Shown here: piece after piece, positions 53,318-62,500 of the stretch
Numbering within the stretch: the stretch's first letter is position 1
How the letters are laid out: the number at the start of each line of letters is the position of its first letter
Source of the DNA: Streptomyces sp. NBC_00335
GTDB lineage: Bacteria > Actinomycetota > Actinomycetes > Streptomycetales > Streptomycetaceae
Direction: 5' to 3'
DNA: 64,000 nt
Assembly (NCBI RefSeq): GCF_036127095.1
Contig: NZ_CP108006.1
Location: 5,695,501 to 5,759,500, forward strand
Translations under genes and position numbers: made by a program
Notes under the pieces: generated by a model
What the model was told of the DNA's origin: nothing
Database searches by the model: none
Seen by the model: the letters and a program-made list of their open reading frames with translations, nothing else

Positions 53318-53341
53318 CCCCTCCTGTGCGAGGGGTTTTTT
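53318..53341 (+). terminator. Attenuator terminator upstream of leuS
   Basis: CCCCTC (53318-53323) pairs with GAGGGG (53330-53335) and is followed by six Ts (53336-53341). It is a textbook intrinsic terminator placed 50 nt before leuS. Confidence 0.8.
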
Positions 53342-53390
53342 CGTTTGGGCAGCAGAACCGGCAGAGACGATCGATGGAGCTTCAGGAATC

Positions 53391-56264
53391 ATGAGCGAGA
53401 CGAACACCCCGGCCCCCGAGGCGGCCGAGGCGCACCGTTACACGGCTGCCATGGCCGCCGACATCGAGGCACGCTGGCAGGACGTATGGGACGCGCAGGG
53501 CACCTACGAGGCTCCCAACCCGACCGGTGACCTGGCCGGCGACGCGGCGGTGGTGGCGCGCCCGAAGAAGTTCATCATGGACATGTTCCCGTACCCCTCG
53601 GGTGCGGGGCTGCACGTCGGCCACCCGCTCGGGTACATCGCCACCGACGTCTTCGCCCGCCACCAGCGGATGACCGGCCACAACGTCCTGCACACCCTGG
53701 GCTTCGACGCCTTCGGCCTGCCGGCCGAGCAGTACGCCGTGCAGACCGGTACGCACCCGCGCGTGTCGACCGAGGCGAACATCGAGAACATGAAGGTCCA
53801 GCTGCGCCGGCTGGGTCTGGGCCACGACAAGCGCCGGTCGTTCGCGACGATCGACCCGGACTACTACAAGTGGACCCAGTGGATCTTCCTGCAGATCTAC
53901 AACTCCTGGTACGACGCGGACGCCGCGAAGGCCCGGCCCATCGCCGAGCTGGTCGCCTCCTTCGAGGACGGCTCCCGTGAGCTGCCCGGCGGAGCCTCCT
54001 GGGCCGCGCTGAGCGCGGGCGAGCGCGCCGACGTACTGAACGAGTACCGGCTGGCGTACTCCTCGGACGCGCCCGTCAACTGGTGCCCCGGTCTGGGCAC
54101 CGTACTGGCCAACGAGGAAGTCACCGCCGACGGCCGGTCCGAGCGCGGCAACTTCCCCGTCTTCAAGTCCAAGCTGAGCCAGTGGAACATGCGGATCACG
54201 GCCTACGCCGACCGCCTGATCGACGACCTGGACGCGCTGGACTGGCCCGAGGCCATCAAGCTGCAGCAGCGCAACTGGATCGGCCGCAGCGAGGGCGCCC
54301 GCGTGGACTTCGCGGTCGGCGACGGCGACGCCATCACCGTCTTCACCACCCGCCCCGACACGCTGTTCGGCGCCACCTACATGGTGCTGGCCCCCGAGCA
54401 CGAGCTGGTCGAGAAGATCGTCCCGGCCGCATGGCCCGAGGGCACCCACCAGCTGTGGACCGGCGGCAACGCGACCCCGGCCGAGGCCGTGGACTCGTAC
54501 CGCAAGCAGGCCGCCGCGAAGTCGGACGTCGAGCGGCAGGCCGAGGCCAAGGACAAGACCGGCGTCTTCACCGGCGCGTACGCGACCAACCCGGTCAGCG
54601 GCGACCAGGTGCCCGTCTTCATCGCGGACTACGTGCTGATGGGCTACGGCACCGGCGCGATCATGGCCGTCCCGGCGCACGACAGCCGCGACTTCGAGTT
54701 CGCGCGCGCCTTCGAGCTGCCGATGCGCTGCGTCGTCCAGCCCACGGACGACCGCGACGCCGACCCGCTGGAGTGGGAGGGCGCGTTCTCCTCGTACGAC
54801 GGCACGATCGTCAACTCGACGGGCGAGGGCGTCTCGCTGGACGGTCTGGGCGTGGTCGAGGCCAAGGCCGCGATCACCGAGTGGCTGACCGGGCGCGGCA
54901 TCGGCGAGGGCACCGTCAACTTCCGGCTGCGCGACTGGCTGTTCAGCCGCCAGCGCTACTGGGGCGAGCCCTTCCCGATCGTCTACGACGAGGACGGCGT
55001 CGCCTACCCGCTGCCCGAGTCGATGCTGCCGCTGGAGCTGCCGGAGGTCGAGGACTACTCGCCGCGCACCTTCGCGCCCGACGACGCGGCCTCCCAGCCG
55101 GAGACCCCGCTGTCGCGCAACCAGGCGTGGGTCAACGTCGAGCTGGACCTGGGCGACGGGCGCGGGGTGCGCCCGTTCCGGCGCGAGACCAACACCATGC
55201 CGAACTGGGCCGGCTCCTGCTGGTACGAGCTGCGCTACCTGGACCCGAACAACGGCTCGGCCCTGGTCGACCCCGAGATCGAGCAGTACTGGATGGGCCC
55301 GCGCGAGGGTCAGCCGCACGGCGGCGTCGACCTGTACGTGGGCGGCGCCGAGCACGCGGTGCTGCACCTGCTGTACGCGCGCTTCTGGTCCAAGGTGCTG
55401 TTCGACCTGGGGCACGTCTCCTCGGTGGAGCCGTTCCACAAGCTGTTCAACCAGGGCATGATCCAGGCGTACGCGTACACCGACTCGCGCGGTGTGTACG
55501 TCCCGGCGGCCGAGGTCGAGGAGCGGGACGGCGGCTACTTCTACCAGGGCGAGCCGGTCAAGCGTGAGCACGGCAAGATGGGCAAGTCCCTGAAGAACGC
55601 CGTCACGCCGGACGAGATCTGCGAGGAGTACGGCGCGGACACCCTGCGCCTGTACGAGATGGCGATGGGCCCGCTGGACGTCTCCCGTCCCTGGGACACC
55701 CGGGCCGTGGTCGGCCAGTACCGGCTGCTGCAGCGCCTGTGGCGCAACGTGGTGGACGAGGAGTCGGGCGCCGTGACGGTCGTCGACGGGGAGCCGGACG
55801 AGGCCACCCTGCGCGCGCTGCACAAGGCGATCGACGGGGTCGGCGGCGATATGGCCGGACTGCGGTTCAACACCGCCATCGCGAAGATCACCGAGCTGAA
55901 CAACACCCTGACGAAGGCGGGCCGGCCGCTGGAGCGCTCGGTCGCCGAGCGGCTGGTGCTGCTGGTGGCTCCGCTGGCCCCGCACATCGCGGAGGAGCTG
56001 TGGCAGCGCCTGGGCCACGGCGAGTCGGTCGTCCACCAGGACTTCCCGGTCGCGGACCCGGCGTACGTCGTGGACGAGAGCGTCACGTGCGTCGTCCAGA
56101 TCAAGGGCAAGGTCAAGGCCCGCCTGGAGGTCTCGCCGACGATCTCCGACGCGGAGCTGGAGCAGCTGGCGCTGGGCGACGAGGCGGTCGTGGCGGCGCT
56201 GGGCGGGGCGGAGATCCGCAAGGTGATCGTGCGTGCGCCGAAGCTGGTGAACATCGTCGTCTGA
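53391..56264 (+). CDS. leuS: Leucyl-tRNA synthetase
   Basis: A 957-aa class I synthetase that charges tRNA-Leu. The HIGH motif is H75-V-G-H78 in [13 protein letters not shown]. The KMSKS motif is K729-M-G-K-S733, where Gly replaces the first Ser. The editing domain is inserted at about residues 290-480 with [18 protein letters not shown] and [33 protein letters not shown] and the C-terminal domain are typical of bacterial LeuRS; the length is slightly above E. coli's 860 because of an N-terminal extension and inserts. The ATG at 53391 has AGGAATC. Expression is probably controlled by the leader peptide attenuator upstream. Two alternative hairpins follow the stop. Confidence 0.98.
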   Translation: MSETNTPAPEAAEAHRYTAAMAADIEARWQDVWDAQGTYEAPNPTGDLAGDAAVVARPKKFIMDMFPYPSGAGLHVGHPLGYIATDVFARHQRMTGHNVLHTLGFDAFGLPAEQYAVQTGTHPRVSTEANIENMKVQLRRLGLGHDKRRSFATIDPDYYKWTQWIFLQIYNSWYDADAAKARPIAELVASFEDGSRELPGGASWAALSAGERADVLNEYRLAYSSDAPVNWCPGLGTVLANEEVTADGRSERGNFPVFKSKLSQWNMRITAYADRLIDDLDALDWPEAIKLQQRNWIGRSEGARVDFAVGDGDAITVFTTRPDTLFGATYMVLAPEHELVEKIVPAAWPEGTHQLWTGGNATPAEAVDSYRKQAAAKSDVERQAEAKDKTGVFTGAYATNPVSGDQVPVFIADYVLMGYGTGAIMAVPAHDSRDFEFARAFELPMRCVVQPTDDRDADPLEWEGAFSSYDGTIVNSTGEGVSLDGLGVVEAKAAITEWLTGRGIGEGTVNFRLRDWLFSRQRYWGEPFPIVYDEDGVAYPLPESMLPLELPEVEDYSPRTFAPDDAASQPETPLSRNQAWVNVELDLGDGRGVRPFRRETNTMPNWAGSCWYELRYLDPNNGSALVDPEIEQYWMGPREGQPHGGVDLYVGGAEHAVLHLLYARFWSKVLFDLGHVSSVEPFHKLFNQGMIQAYAYTDSRGVYVPAAEVEERDGGYFYQGEPVKREHGKMGKSLKNAVTPDEICEEYGADTLRLYEMAMGPLDVSRPWDTRAVVGQYRLLQRLWRNVVDEESGAVTVVDGEPDEATLRALHKAIDGVGGDMAGLRFNTAIAKITELNNTLTKAGRPLERSVAERLVLLVAPLAPHIAEELWQRLGHGESVVHQDFPVADPAYVVDESVTCVVQIKGKVKARLEVSPTISDAELEQLALGDEAVVAALGGAEIRKVIVRAPKLVNIVV

Positions 56265-56301
56265 TGTCTTCGTGTGACGTCTTCGCGCGATGTCTTCGTG
56301 T

Positions 56302-56339
56302 GACGGCTCCGTCTGAAGGCTCCGTCTGACGGAGCCGTC
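56302..56339 (+). terminator. Terminator of leuS with two alternative folds
   Basis: GACGGCTCCGTC (56302-56313) pairs perfectly with GACGGAGCCGTC (56328-56339). A nearer copy of the left arm, GGCTCCG (56319-56325), can pair with the same right arm, so two hairpins compete. Confidence 0.7.
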
Positions 56340-56452
56340 TGACGCGAGTAGGGGTAATCCCGTACGGGCAGGTTGGGGGTTCGATTGGAACCCGCGGCCT
56401 GCCCGTGGCGTTTACGGTGGAAGGGACGTAATCGGCTGGGGAAGGGACCCTC

Positions 56453-57127
56453 ATGGAGGCGGCTTTTATCATCGTGGCCCTGGTGCTGCTGTTCGCCTTT
56501 CTGGGGCTCGGTGCCTATGTGACGACGAAGGTGGTCAAGGCTGCCGCGCGCGGCGTGGACCGGACCATCACCCAAGCCCGCCGCACCGTGGAGGACACCA
56601 CCCTGAAGGCCCGCAGCTTCGGCCAGGTCGGTGTCGCGGGCACGCTGGCCACGCTGCGACTGGACCTGCGGAACTCGATGCGGGCGACGCAGCAGGCGCT
56701 GTACGAGGGGGTCCAGACGGACGCCTCGCTGAAGGAGTCGATCGGCCTGTTCGAGCGGCTGAGCGTGCACGGGCACGAACTCGACGACGAACTGAAGCGC
56801 CTGGAGGCGGAGCCCGACCGCCAGCGGATCGCGGCGGTCATGCCGGACCTGCGGGAGCGCACGGCGCAGATCACGCAGGCGGCGGATTCGCTGCGCTGGG
56901 CGGCGCGCGACCGCGCACGGCGCTTCGCGGAGGACGACCTGTCGCACCTGTCGGCACAGATCGACGTCGAGTCGGGCGCCCTGCGGGACTGGTCCCGCGC
57001 ACCGGCCGACGACCTCCCGCACGCGACTCCCACGTGGAACACCCCCGAGCCCCCGGCGCTCTCGGAACCCGCCCCGACCCCCCAGTACCCCTGGCAGAAG
57101 ACCCGCCGCCCGGAAGCGACGACCTGA
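56453..57127 (+). CDS. Membrane-anchored coiled-coil protein, unknown function
   Basis: A 224-aa protein with an N-terminal transmembrane helix (AAFIIVALVLLFAFLGLGAYV) and a long helical, charged region at about residues 30-185 (heptad-like LDLRNSMRATQQALYEG, RLSVHGHELDDELKRLEAE) ending in a Pro-rich tail. It has no signal peptidase site, so it stays anchored with the coiled coil in the cytoplasm. GGGGAAGGGA precedes the ATG. I recall similar proteins after leuS in other Streptomyces, but no function is known to me. Confidence 0.85.
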   Translation: MEAAFIIVALVLLFAFLGLGAYVTTKVVKAAARGVDRTITQARRTVEDTTLKARSFGQVGVAGTLATLRLDLRNSMRATQQALYEGVQTDASLKESIGLFERLSVHGHELDDELKRLEAEPDRQRIAAVMPDLRERTAQITQAADSLRWAARDRARRFAEDDLSHLSAQIDVESGALRDWSRAPADDLPHATPTWNTPEPPALSEPAPTPQYPWQKTRRPEATT

Positions 57128-57160
57128 GCCGGGCCGCATCCGGATCCAGGTCTGGGTGTT

Positions 57161-57210
57161 TCCAGCCGTCCGGCGTTTGAGGACCGAGGTCTGGGGCGGA
57201 GCCCCAGGGG
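57161..57210 (+). repeat. Streptomyces intergenic REP-like repeat, copy 1
   Basis: TCCAGCCGTCCGGCGTTTGAGGA followed by a CTGGGGCGGAGCCCCAG hairpin. The GGCGTTTGAGG core with a GC-rich palindrome is a common intergenic repeat in Streptomyces. A second copy follows at 57236. This and copy 2 fill most of the 369-bp gap before degV. Confidence 0.7.
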
Positions 57211-57235
57211 GTCCGGGCTCAGCCCGGTACCCTTT

Positions 57236-57282
57236 CCCAGCCCCGCCGGCGTTTGAGGCGCGGCTCCGGGCCGAGCCCGGGG
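57236..57282 (+). repeat. Streptomyces intergenic REP-like repeat, copy 2
   Basis: CCCAGCCCCGCCGGCGTTTGAGG followed by CGGCTCCGGGCCGAGCCCGG. Same orientation as copy 1, 75 bp apart. The remaining bases to degV show no gene. Confidence 0.7.
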
Positions 57283-57483
57283 AACGGTGGAAGGGCGGGT
57301 GGGGGACCCGGCCCCGCAGGGCCGATCACCTGCGGCCGGAGCGTGTTCGGAGTCCGTCCGGAGCCCGTCCGGAACCTGGGGCGGCGTGCCCGCGGACTGC
57401 TCGGAGCCCGGCGACAGGCCACCCGGACCCGGGGCCCGAGGCCCATCGGCAGACCCGGGCTGCCGGAACACCCCCACTGCCGG

Positions 57484-57489
57484 TAACCT
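57484..57489 (+). promoter_or_regulatory. Putative -10 element for leaderless degV
   Basis: TAACCT ends 7 nt before ATG 57497, with no ribosome binding site. Confidence 0.45.
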
Positions 57490-57496
57490 CCGCCTC

Positions 57497-58342
57497 ATGT
57501 CCCGCCATGTCGCGATCGTCACGGATTCCACGGCCTACCTGCCCCAACCGGCCATGGCGCGGCACGGAATCACCTCCGTCCCGCTGACCGTGGTCCTCGG
57601 CGACGAGGCCCTGGAAGAGGGCACCGAGATCTCGGCCAAGAGCCTCGCCCTGGCCCTGCAGAAGCGCCGCTCGGTCACCACGTCCCGCCCCAGCCCCGAG
57701 GACTTCTCCCGCGCCTACCGGGCGGCCGTGGAGGCCGGTGCGACAGGCATCGTCAGCCTGCACCTGTCCGCGGAGTTCTCCGGCACCTACGACGCCGCCG
57801 TCCTGGCAGCGAAGACCGCCACGGTGCCCGTCCGCGTCGTCGACACCGGCATGGTCGCCATGGCCCTGGGCTTCTGCGCCCTGGCCGCGGCGGAGGTGTC
57901 CGAGGCCGGGGGGTCCCTGGACGAAGCCGTCGCCGCGGCCGAGAAGCGGGCCGCCGGGATGTCCGCGTACTTCTACGTCGACACCCTCGACTACCTCCGC
58001 CGCGGAGGCCGCATCGGGGCCGCGCAGGCCCTCCTCGGTTCGGCGCTCGCGGTGAAACCGCTGCTGACGCTGGACGGAGGGCGGATCGAGATGCTGGAGA
58101 AGGTGCGTACGGCCTCCAAGGCCATCGCCCGCCTGGAGGAGCTGGCCGTCGAGCGCGCCGGGTCCGGCCCCGTCGACGTCGCCGTGCACCACCTCGCTGC
58201 CCCGGAGCGCGCGGAGAAGCTGGCGCAGAGGCTTCGCGAGCGGATCCCCGGGCTGGTCGAGCTGCACGTCAGCGAGGTCGGCGCGGTGATCGGCGCACAC
58301 ACCGGACCGGGGTTGCTGGCGGCGGTCGTCTCCCCGCGCTGA
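57497..58342 (+). CDS. DegV family fatty-acid-binding protein
   Basis: A 281-aa DegV/FakB-type protein. These proteins bind a fatty acid and, with the FakA kinase, phosphorylate it. The opening HVAIVTDSTAYLPQPAMARHGITSVPLTV, the TTSRPSPEDF loop, LSAEFSGTYDAA and FYVDTLDYLRRGGRIGAA are diagnostic. No fakA is next to it in this window. ATG 57497 is chosen because TAACCT lies 7 nt upstream; the frame is open further but runs through REP-like repeats. It could be named fakB, but the specific role is not shown. Confidence 0.92.
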   Translation: MSRHVAIVTDSTAYLPQPAMARHGITSVPLTVVLGDEALEEGTEISAKSLALALQKRRSVTTSRPSPEDFSRAYRAAVEAGATGIVSLHLSAEFSGTYDAAVLAAKTATVPVRVVDTGMVAMALGFCALAAAEVSEAGGSLDEAVAAAEKRAAGMSAYFYVDTLDYLRRGGRIGAAQALLGSALAVKPLLTLDGGRIEMLEKVRTASKAIARLEELAVERAGSGPVDVAVHHLAAPERAEKLAQRLRERIPGLVELHVSEVGAVIGAHTGPGLLAAVVSPR

Positions 58343-58440
58343 TCACCGGACCGGGTGACGGAGATATCCACAACGGTCCGGTCATCCACCGGAACTGAGG
58401 CTTCCGAACGCGTCTCGCGGTGCGGCCCTACCGTCGTGCC

Positions 58441-59520
58441 ATGACTCTTCGTACGCGCACCTCAGGTCCCGCCGGCGCCACCAGTGGCCCCGGCCGTCCC
58501 CGTCTCTCCGACAGCCGTCTTCGCCACCGCCGCGGACAGCGACCAGGCCGCCCCGATCCCGCGGTGGTGCGACGCCGGGCCGAGGCCCTGCTCGGAGCGG
58601 GCCGGCCCCCGGGCGCTCCGCCGCCGGGGGGCACCCCGGGCGGGGCGGAGCCGCCGGGCGCCCGCTCCGTCGGGGCGGTGGCGGAGCCCGAAGCCGCGGT
58701 CCGGGCGGAGCCGCCGGCCGTGGCCGGGGCGGGGGTCCGGTGTGAGGCACCGGCCCGGGTCGGGGCGGGGGTTCCGACCGAAGCGCCTGCCCGGGGCGGG
58801 GCGGTGGCCCCGGTCGAGGCGCCTGCCCGGGCCGAGGCGGAGGCCCCGACCGAGGGTCGGGAGGCACCCGGTGGGGCTTTACGGTGGCTCGCGGTGCGGG
58901 AGCGGCTGCCCCTGTGGCTGCACACCCGCTGTGGGGTGGAGCCGCGCACGGTGGCCGCCGTCTCGGTGGTGCTGGTCGTCGCGGTCGGGTTCGCAGCACA
59001 GCAGTACAGGGCGGCCAGGCCCCGGCCGGTGACCGCGCCCGCCGTGGTGGCGCCCGCGGCGGCCGCCCTGCCGGCCCCGACCGCGGCACGGGCGGGTCCT
59101 GCCGCCGGTCCCATCCTGGTGGACGTCAGCGGCAAGGTCCGAGACCCCGGAGTGCGCAAGCTGCCTCCCGGCTCTCGCGTGGAGGATGCTTTGGCCGCCG
59201 CCGGGGGAGTGCGGCCCGGGACGGACACCACCGGGCTGAACCGGGCCCGGGTCCTGATGGACGGCGAACAGGTACTGGTCGGCGCTCCGGCCCCGCCGCC
59301 GCCGACCGGCCGGGGAGGTCCCGCCTCCGGGCCGCTGAGCCTCGGCACGGCCACGGCCGAGCAGTTGGACGGCCTGCCGGGGGTTGGCCCGGTCCTCGCG
59401 CAGCACATCGTGGACTTCCGCACGGTGCGCGGGGGCTTCCGCTCGGTGGAGGAGCTCCGGCAGGTCAACGGGATCGGTGAGCGCCGATTCGCCGATCTGC
59501 GCGAGCTGGTGCGGCCGTGA
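58441..59520 (+). CDS. comEA: ComEA-like helix-hairpin-helix DNA-binding protein
   Basis: A 359-aa protein. The N-terminal 160 residues are Pro/Ala/Gly/Arg-rich low complexity. One hydrophobic segment (RTVAAVSVVLVVAVGFAAQ) anchors it. An SLBB domain follows (GPILVDVSGKVRDPGVRKLPPGSRVEDALAAAGG), then the tandem helix-hairpin-helix DNA-binding motif (GTATAEQLDGLPGVGPVLAQHIVDFR and SVEELRQVNGIGERRFADLRELV). ComEA is the DNA receptor of natural transformation systems. It is the start of a comEA-comEC unit: comEC begins in its stop codon (GTGA). An in-frame GTG at 58420 is an alternative start; TACCGT lies 6 nt before ATG 58441. Confidence 0.92.
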   Translation: MTLRTRTSGPAGATSGPGRPRLSDSRLRHRRGQRPGRPDPAVVRRRAEALLGAGRPPGAPPPGGTPGGAEPPGARSVGAVAEPEAAVRAEPPAVAGAGVRCEAPARVGAGVPTEAPARGGAVAPVEAPARAEAEAPTEGREAPGGALRWLAVRERLPLWLHTRCGVEPRTVAAVSVVLVVAVGFAAQQYRAARPRPVTAPAVVAPAAAALPAPTAARAGPAAGPILVDVSGKVRDPGVRKLPPGSRVEDALAAAGGVRPGTDTTGLNRARVLMDGEQVLVGAPAPPPPTGRGGPASGPLSLGTATAEQLDGLPGVGPVLAQHIVDFRTVRGGFRSVEELRQVNGIGERRFADLRELVRP

Positions 59521-62500
59521 GGCGGGGCGGCGGAGCGGGGCCGGGTCCGGCCGGGCGGGGGTTGAGCGCGCGGGATCCGGTGGGGCCGGGTTCGGCCGGG
59601 CGGGGTCTGCGTGGGCGGGGTTCGGCCGAGGGGGAGGCGGTCGGGCGGGGTGCGCGTGTGCGGGGTTCGGCCTCGGGGGAGGCGGTCGGGCGGGGTGCGC
59701 GTGTGCGGGGTTCGGCCTCGGGGGAGGCGGTCGGGCGGGGTGCGCGTGTGCGGGGTTCGGCCGGGCGGGAAGTGGTGGGGCGGGGTTCGGCCGGGCCGGA
59801 GCTGGGGCCGGTGGATCTGCGGTTGGTGGGGCCGGCTCTCGCCGTTTGGGGGGCGGCTGCCGTGGGGCTCGGGGTATCGGCCGGCCGCAGTGCCGTGGCG
59901 GCGGGGCTGGGGGTCGGGGCGGCCGGGCTGCTGATGCTGGCGGGCCGCCGGCGCTCCGTGCCGTTCCGGACGGCCGCGGCGGTGGTCCTGCTGTGCGCGG
60001 CCGCCGGCGCCGGCGTGGCGGGCCTCCAGCGGGCCGAGGCGCGGGCCGGGCCGGTCCCGGAGCTGGCCCGGGACCATGCCCGGGTGCTGGCGGACCTCAC
60101 CGTGGGCTCCGATCCGCGGACGGCCCGCACCGGGAGCGGGCCGCCGGTGGTGGTGCTCGACGCCGTGGTGACCCGGGTGACCGGGCCCGATGGTGCCCGG
60201 ACCCGGGTGTCGACCCCGGTGCGGGTGCTGGCGGGGCATCCGGGGTGGGACCGGCTGCAGCCCTCGACACGGGTCGCGGTGGTGGCCCGGCTGTCCCCGG
60301 CGCGGGGCGGGGAGCGGGCCGTCGCCCTGCTCCGTCCCGCCGGGGACTCCCCGCCGCGGGTGACCGGCGGTCCGGACACCGTCCAGCGGATCGCCGGGCG
60401 GCTGCGGGCCGGGCTGCGCGAGGTCACCGACGGGCTGCCCCCGGACGCCAGGGCCCTGCTGCCGGGACTGGTGGTGGGGGACACCTCCCGGGTGGAGCCC
60501 GATCTGCACGAGGCGTTCCGCGCCACCGATCTGCTGCACCTGCTGGCCGTCTCCGGCTCCAACCTGACCGTGGTGCTCTTCCTGCTCATCGGGGCCCCGG
60601 CCCGCGCGCAGCAGGCCGAACGGGGCGGGCTGGCCCCGCGTCTGGGGCTCTCGCTGCGGGCGACGGCCCTGTGCGGGGTGGCGCTGACCCTGGCCTTCGT
60701 GGTGGTGTGCCGGCCGGAGCCCAGCGTGCTGCGGGCGGCGGCCTGCGGCTCGGTCACCCTGCTGGCCATCGCCACCGGGCGGCGCAGGTCCCTGATCCCG
60801 GCGCTGGCCACCGCCGTCCTGCTGCTGGTGCTCTACGACCCCTGGCTGGCCCGGAGCTACGGCTTCCTCCTCTCCGTCCTGGCCACCGGAGCCCTGCTGA
60901 CGCTGGCTCCCCGGTGGAGCGCGGCCCTGCAGCGGCGCGGGATGCGGCCGCGCTGGGCCGAGGCGCTGGCGGCCGCGGCGGCGGCACAGGCGGTGTGCGC
61001 GCCGGTCGTCGCGGTGCTGTCGGCCCGGGTGAGCCTCGTGGGGGTGCCCTGCAACCTGCTGGCCGAGCTGGCGGCGGGACCCGCGACCGTCCTCGGGTTC
61101 GCCGCGCTCGCGGCTGCCCCGGTGTGCCGGCCGGTGGCCGAGGTGCTCGCCCGGTGCGCGGGCGTGCCCGCCGGGTGGATCGCCGCCGTGGCCCGGGGCG
61201 GGGCGAACCTGCCCGGGGCGGAGCTGGGCTGGCCCGGCGGGGTGGGCGGAGGGCTGCTGCTCGCCGCGGCCACCTTCGCGGTGGTGGTGCTCGGCAGGCG
61301 GTTCGGCTGTGGGCGATGGCTCGCCCCCGCCCTGGCCGTGGTGCTGCTCCTCGCCGTACTGAGGCCGCCACTGGTCACTCGTACGATCAAGGGTTGGCCG
61401 CCGCCCGACTGGATCTACACCCAGTGCGCGGTGGGCCAGGGGGACGCCGCCGTACTCGCGGTCGGCCCCGGTACGGCCGTGGTGGTGGACGCGGGCCCCG
61501 AGCCCGGGCCGGTGGACGTGTGCCTGAGGGAACTGGGCGTGAGCCGGGTGCCGCTGATCCTGCTGACGCACTTCCACGCCGACCACGTGGGCGGGTTGAC
61601 GGGGGTACTGAAGGGCCGATCGGTGGGTGTGGTGCAAGTCACCGGGCTGGAAGAACCGCCGGGCCAGGCCGCGTTCGTACGGCGGACGGCGGCGGCCGCC
61701 GGGGTACCCGTCGTCCGTGCGGGGGAGGGGGAGCGGCGGCGGGCCGGGCCGCTGGAGTGGCAGGTGCTGTGGCCGCCGGCCGCGGGCGCCTTTCCCGAGG
61801 GACCCAACGACGCGAGCGTGGCCCTGCTGGTACGCGGCGCGGGCCTGACCCTGCTCCTGCTGGGCGACCTCGAACCGGGCTCCCAGCAGGCCTTGCTGAG
61901 GAACCATCCGGAACTGGGGCCGGTCGACGTCCTCAAAGTCGCGCACCACGGCAGCGCCCACCAGGATCCCGGGCTGTACGAGCGGATCCGGCCGCGCCTC
62001 GCGATCGTCCCGGTGGGCGCCGGGAACAGGTACGGGCACCCCGCGCCGGGTACGCTCGCCCGGCTGCGGGATTCGGGTGCGGCCGTACTGCGCACGGACG
62101 AGGACGGTTCGGTCGCCGTCACCGGCAGCGGCCCGCGGCTGCGGGCGTTCCCGGCCATTCGGCGACGGGTACGGCACGGGCATACCAGGAGTGACCGCTC
62201 CGTTTGCCCCCAACCCGACAGCATGATCGAATTCGTTTTCGCCAGAGCGGTCCAAGCCCACACAGCACGGGGGTGCATGAACCATGTTCAGTCGCAGACG
62301 GGGGACGGAGACGGCGGGAAGCGCCAGTCCCCAGACATCCGCGACACTGACGCTTCCTCATACCGCGCGGCTGCTCAGCTGCCGGGTTCTCGACACGGTC
62401 CACCAGCCGGTCCGGCAGGCCAAGTTCGAGGTGACCGATCCGATAGGCCGACGGATCGTCAGCGGGGAGACCGACCCCTTCGGCGGGTTCACGGCGGCGG

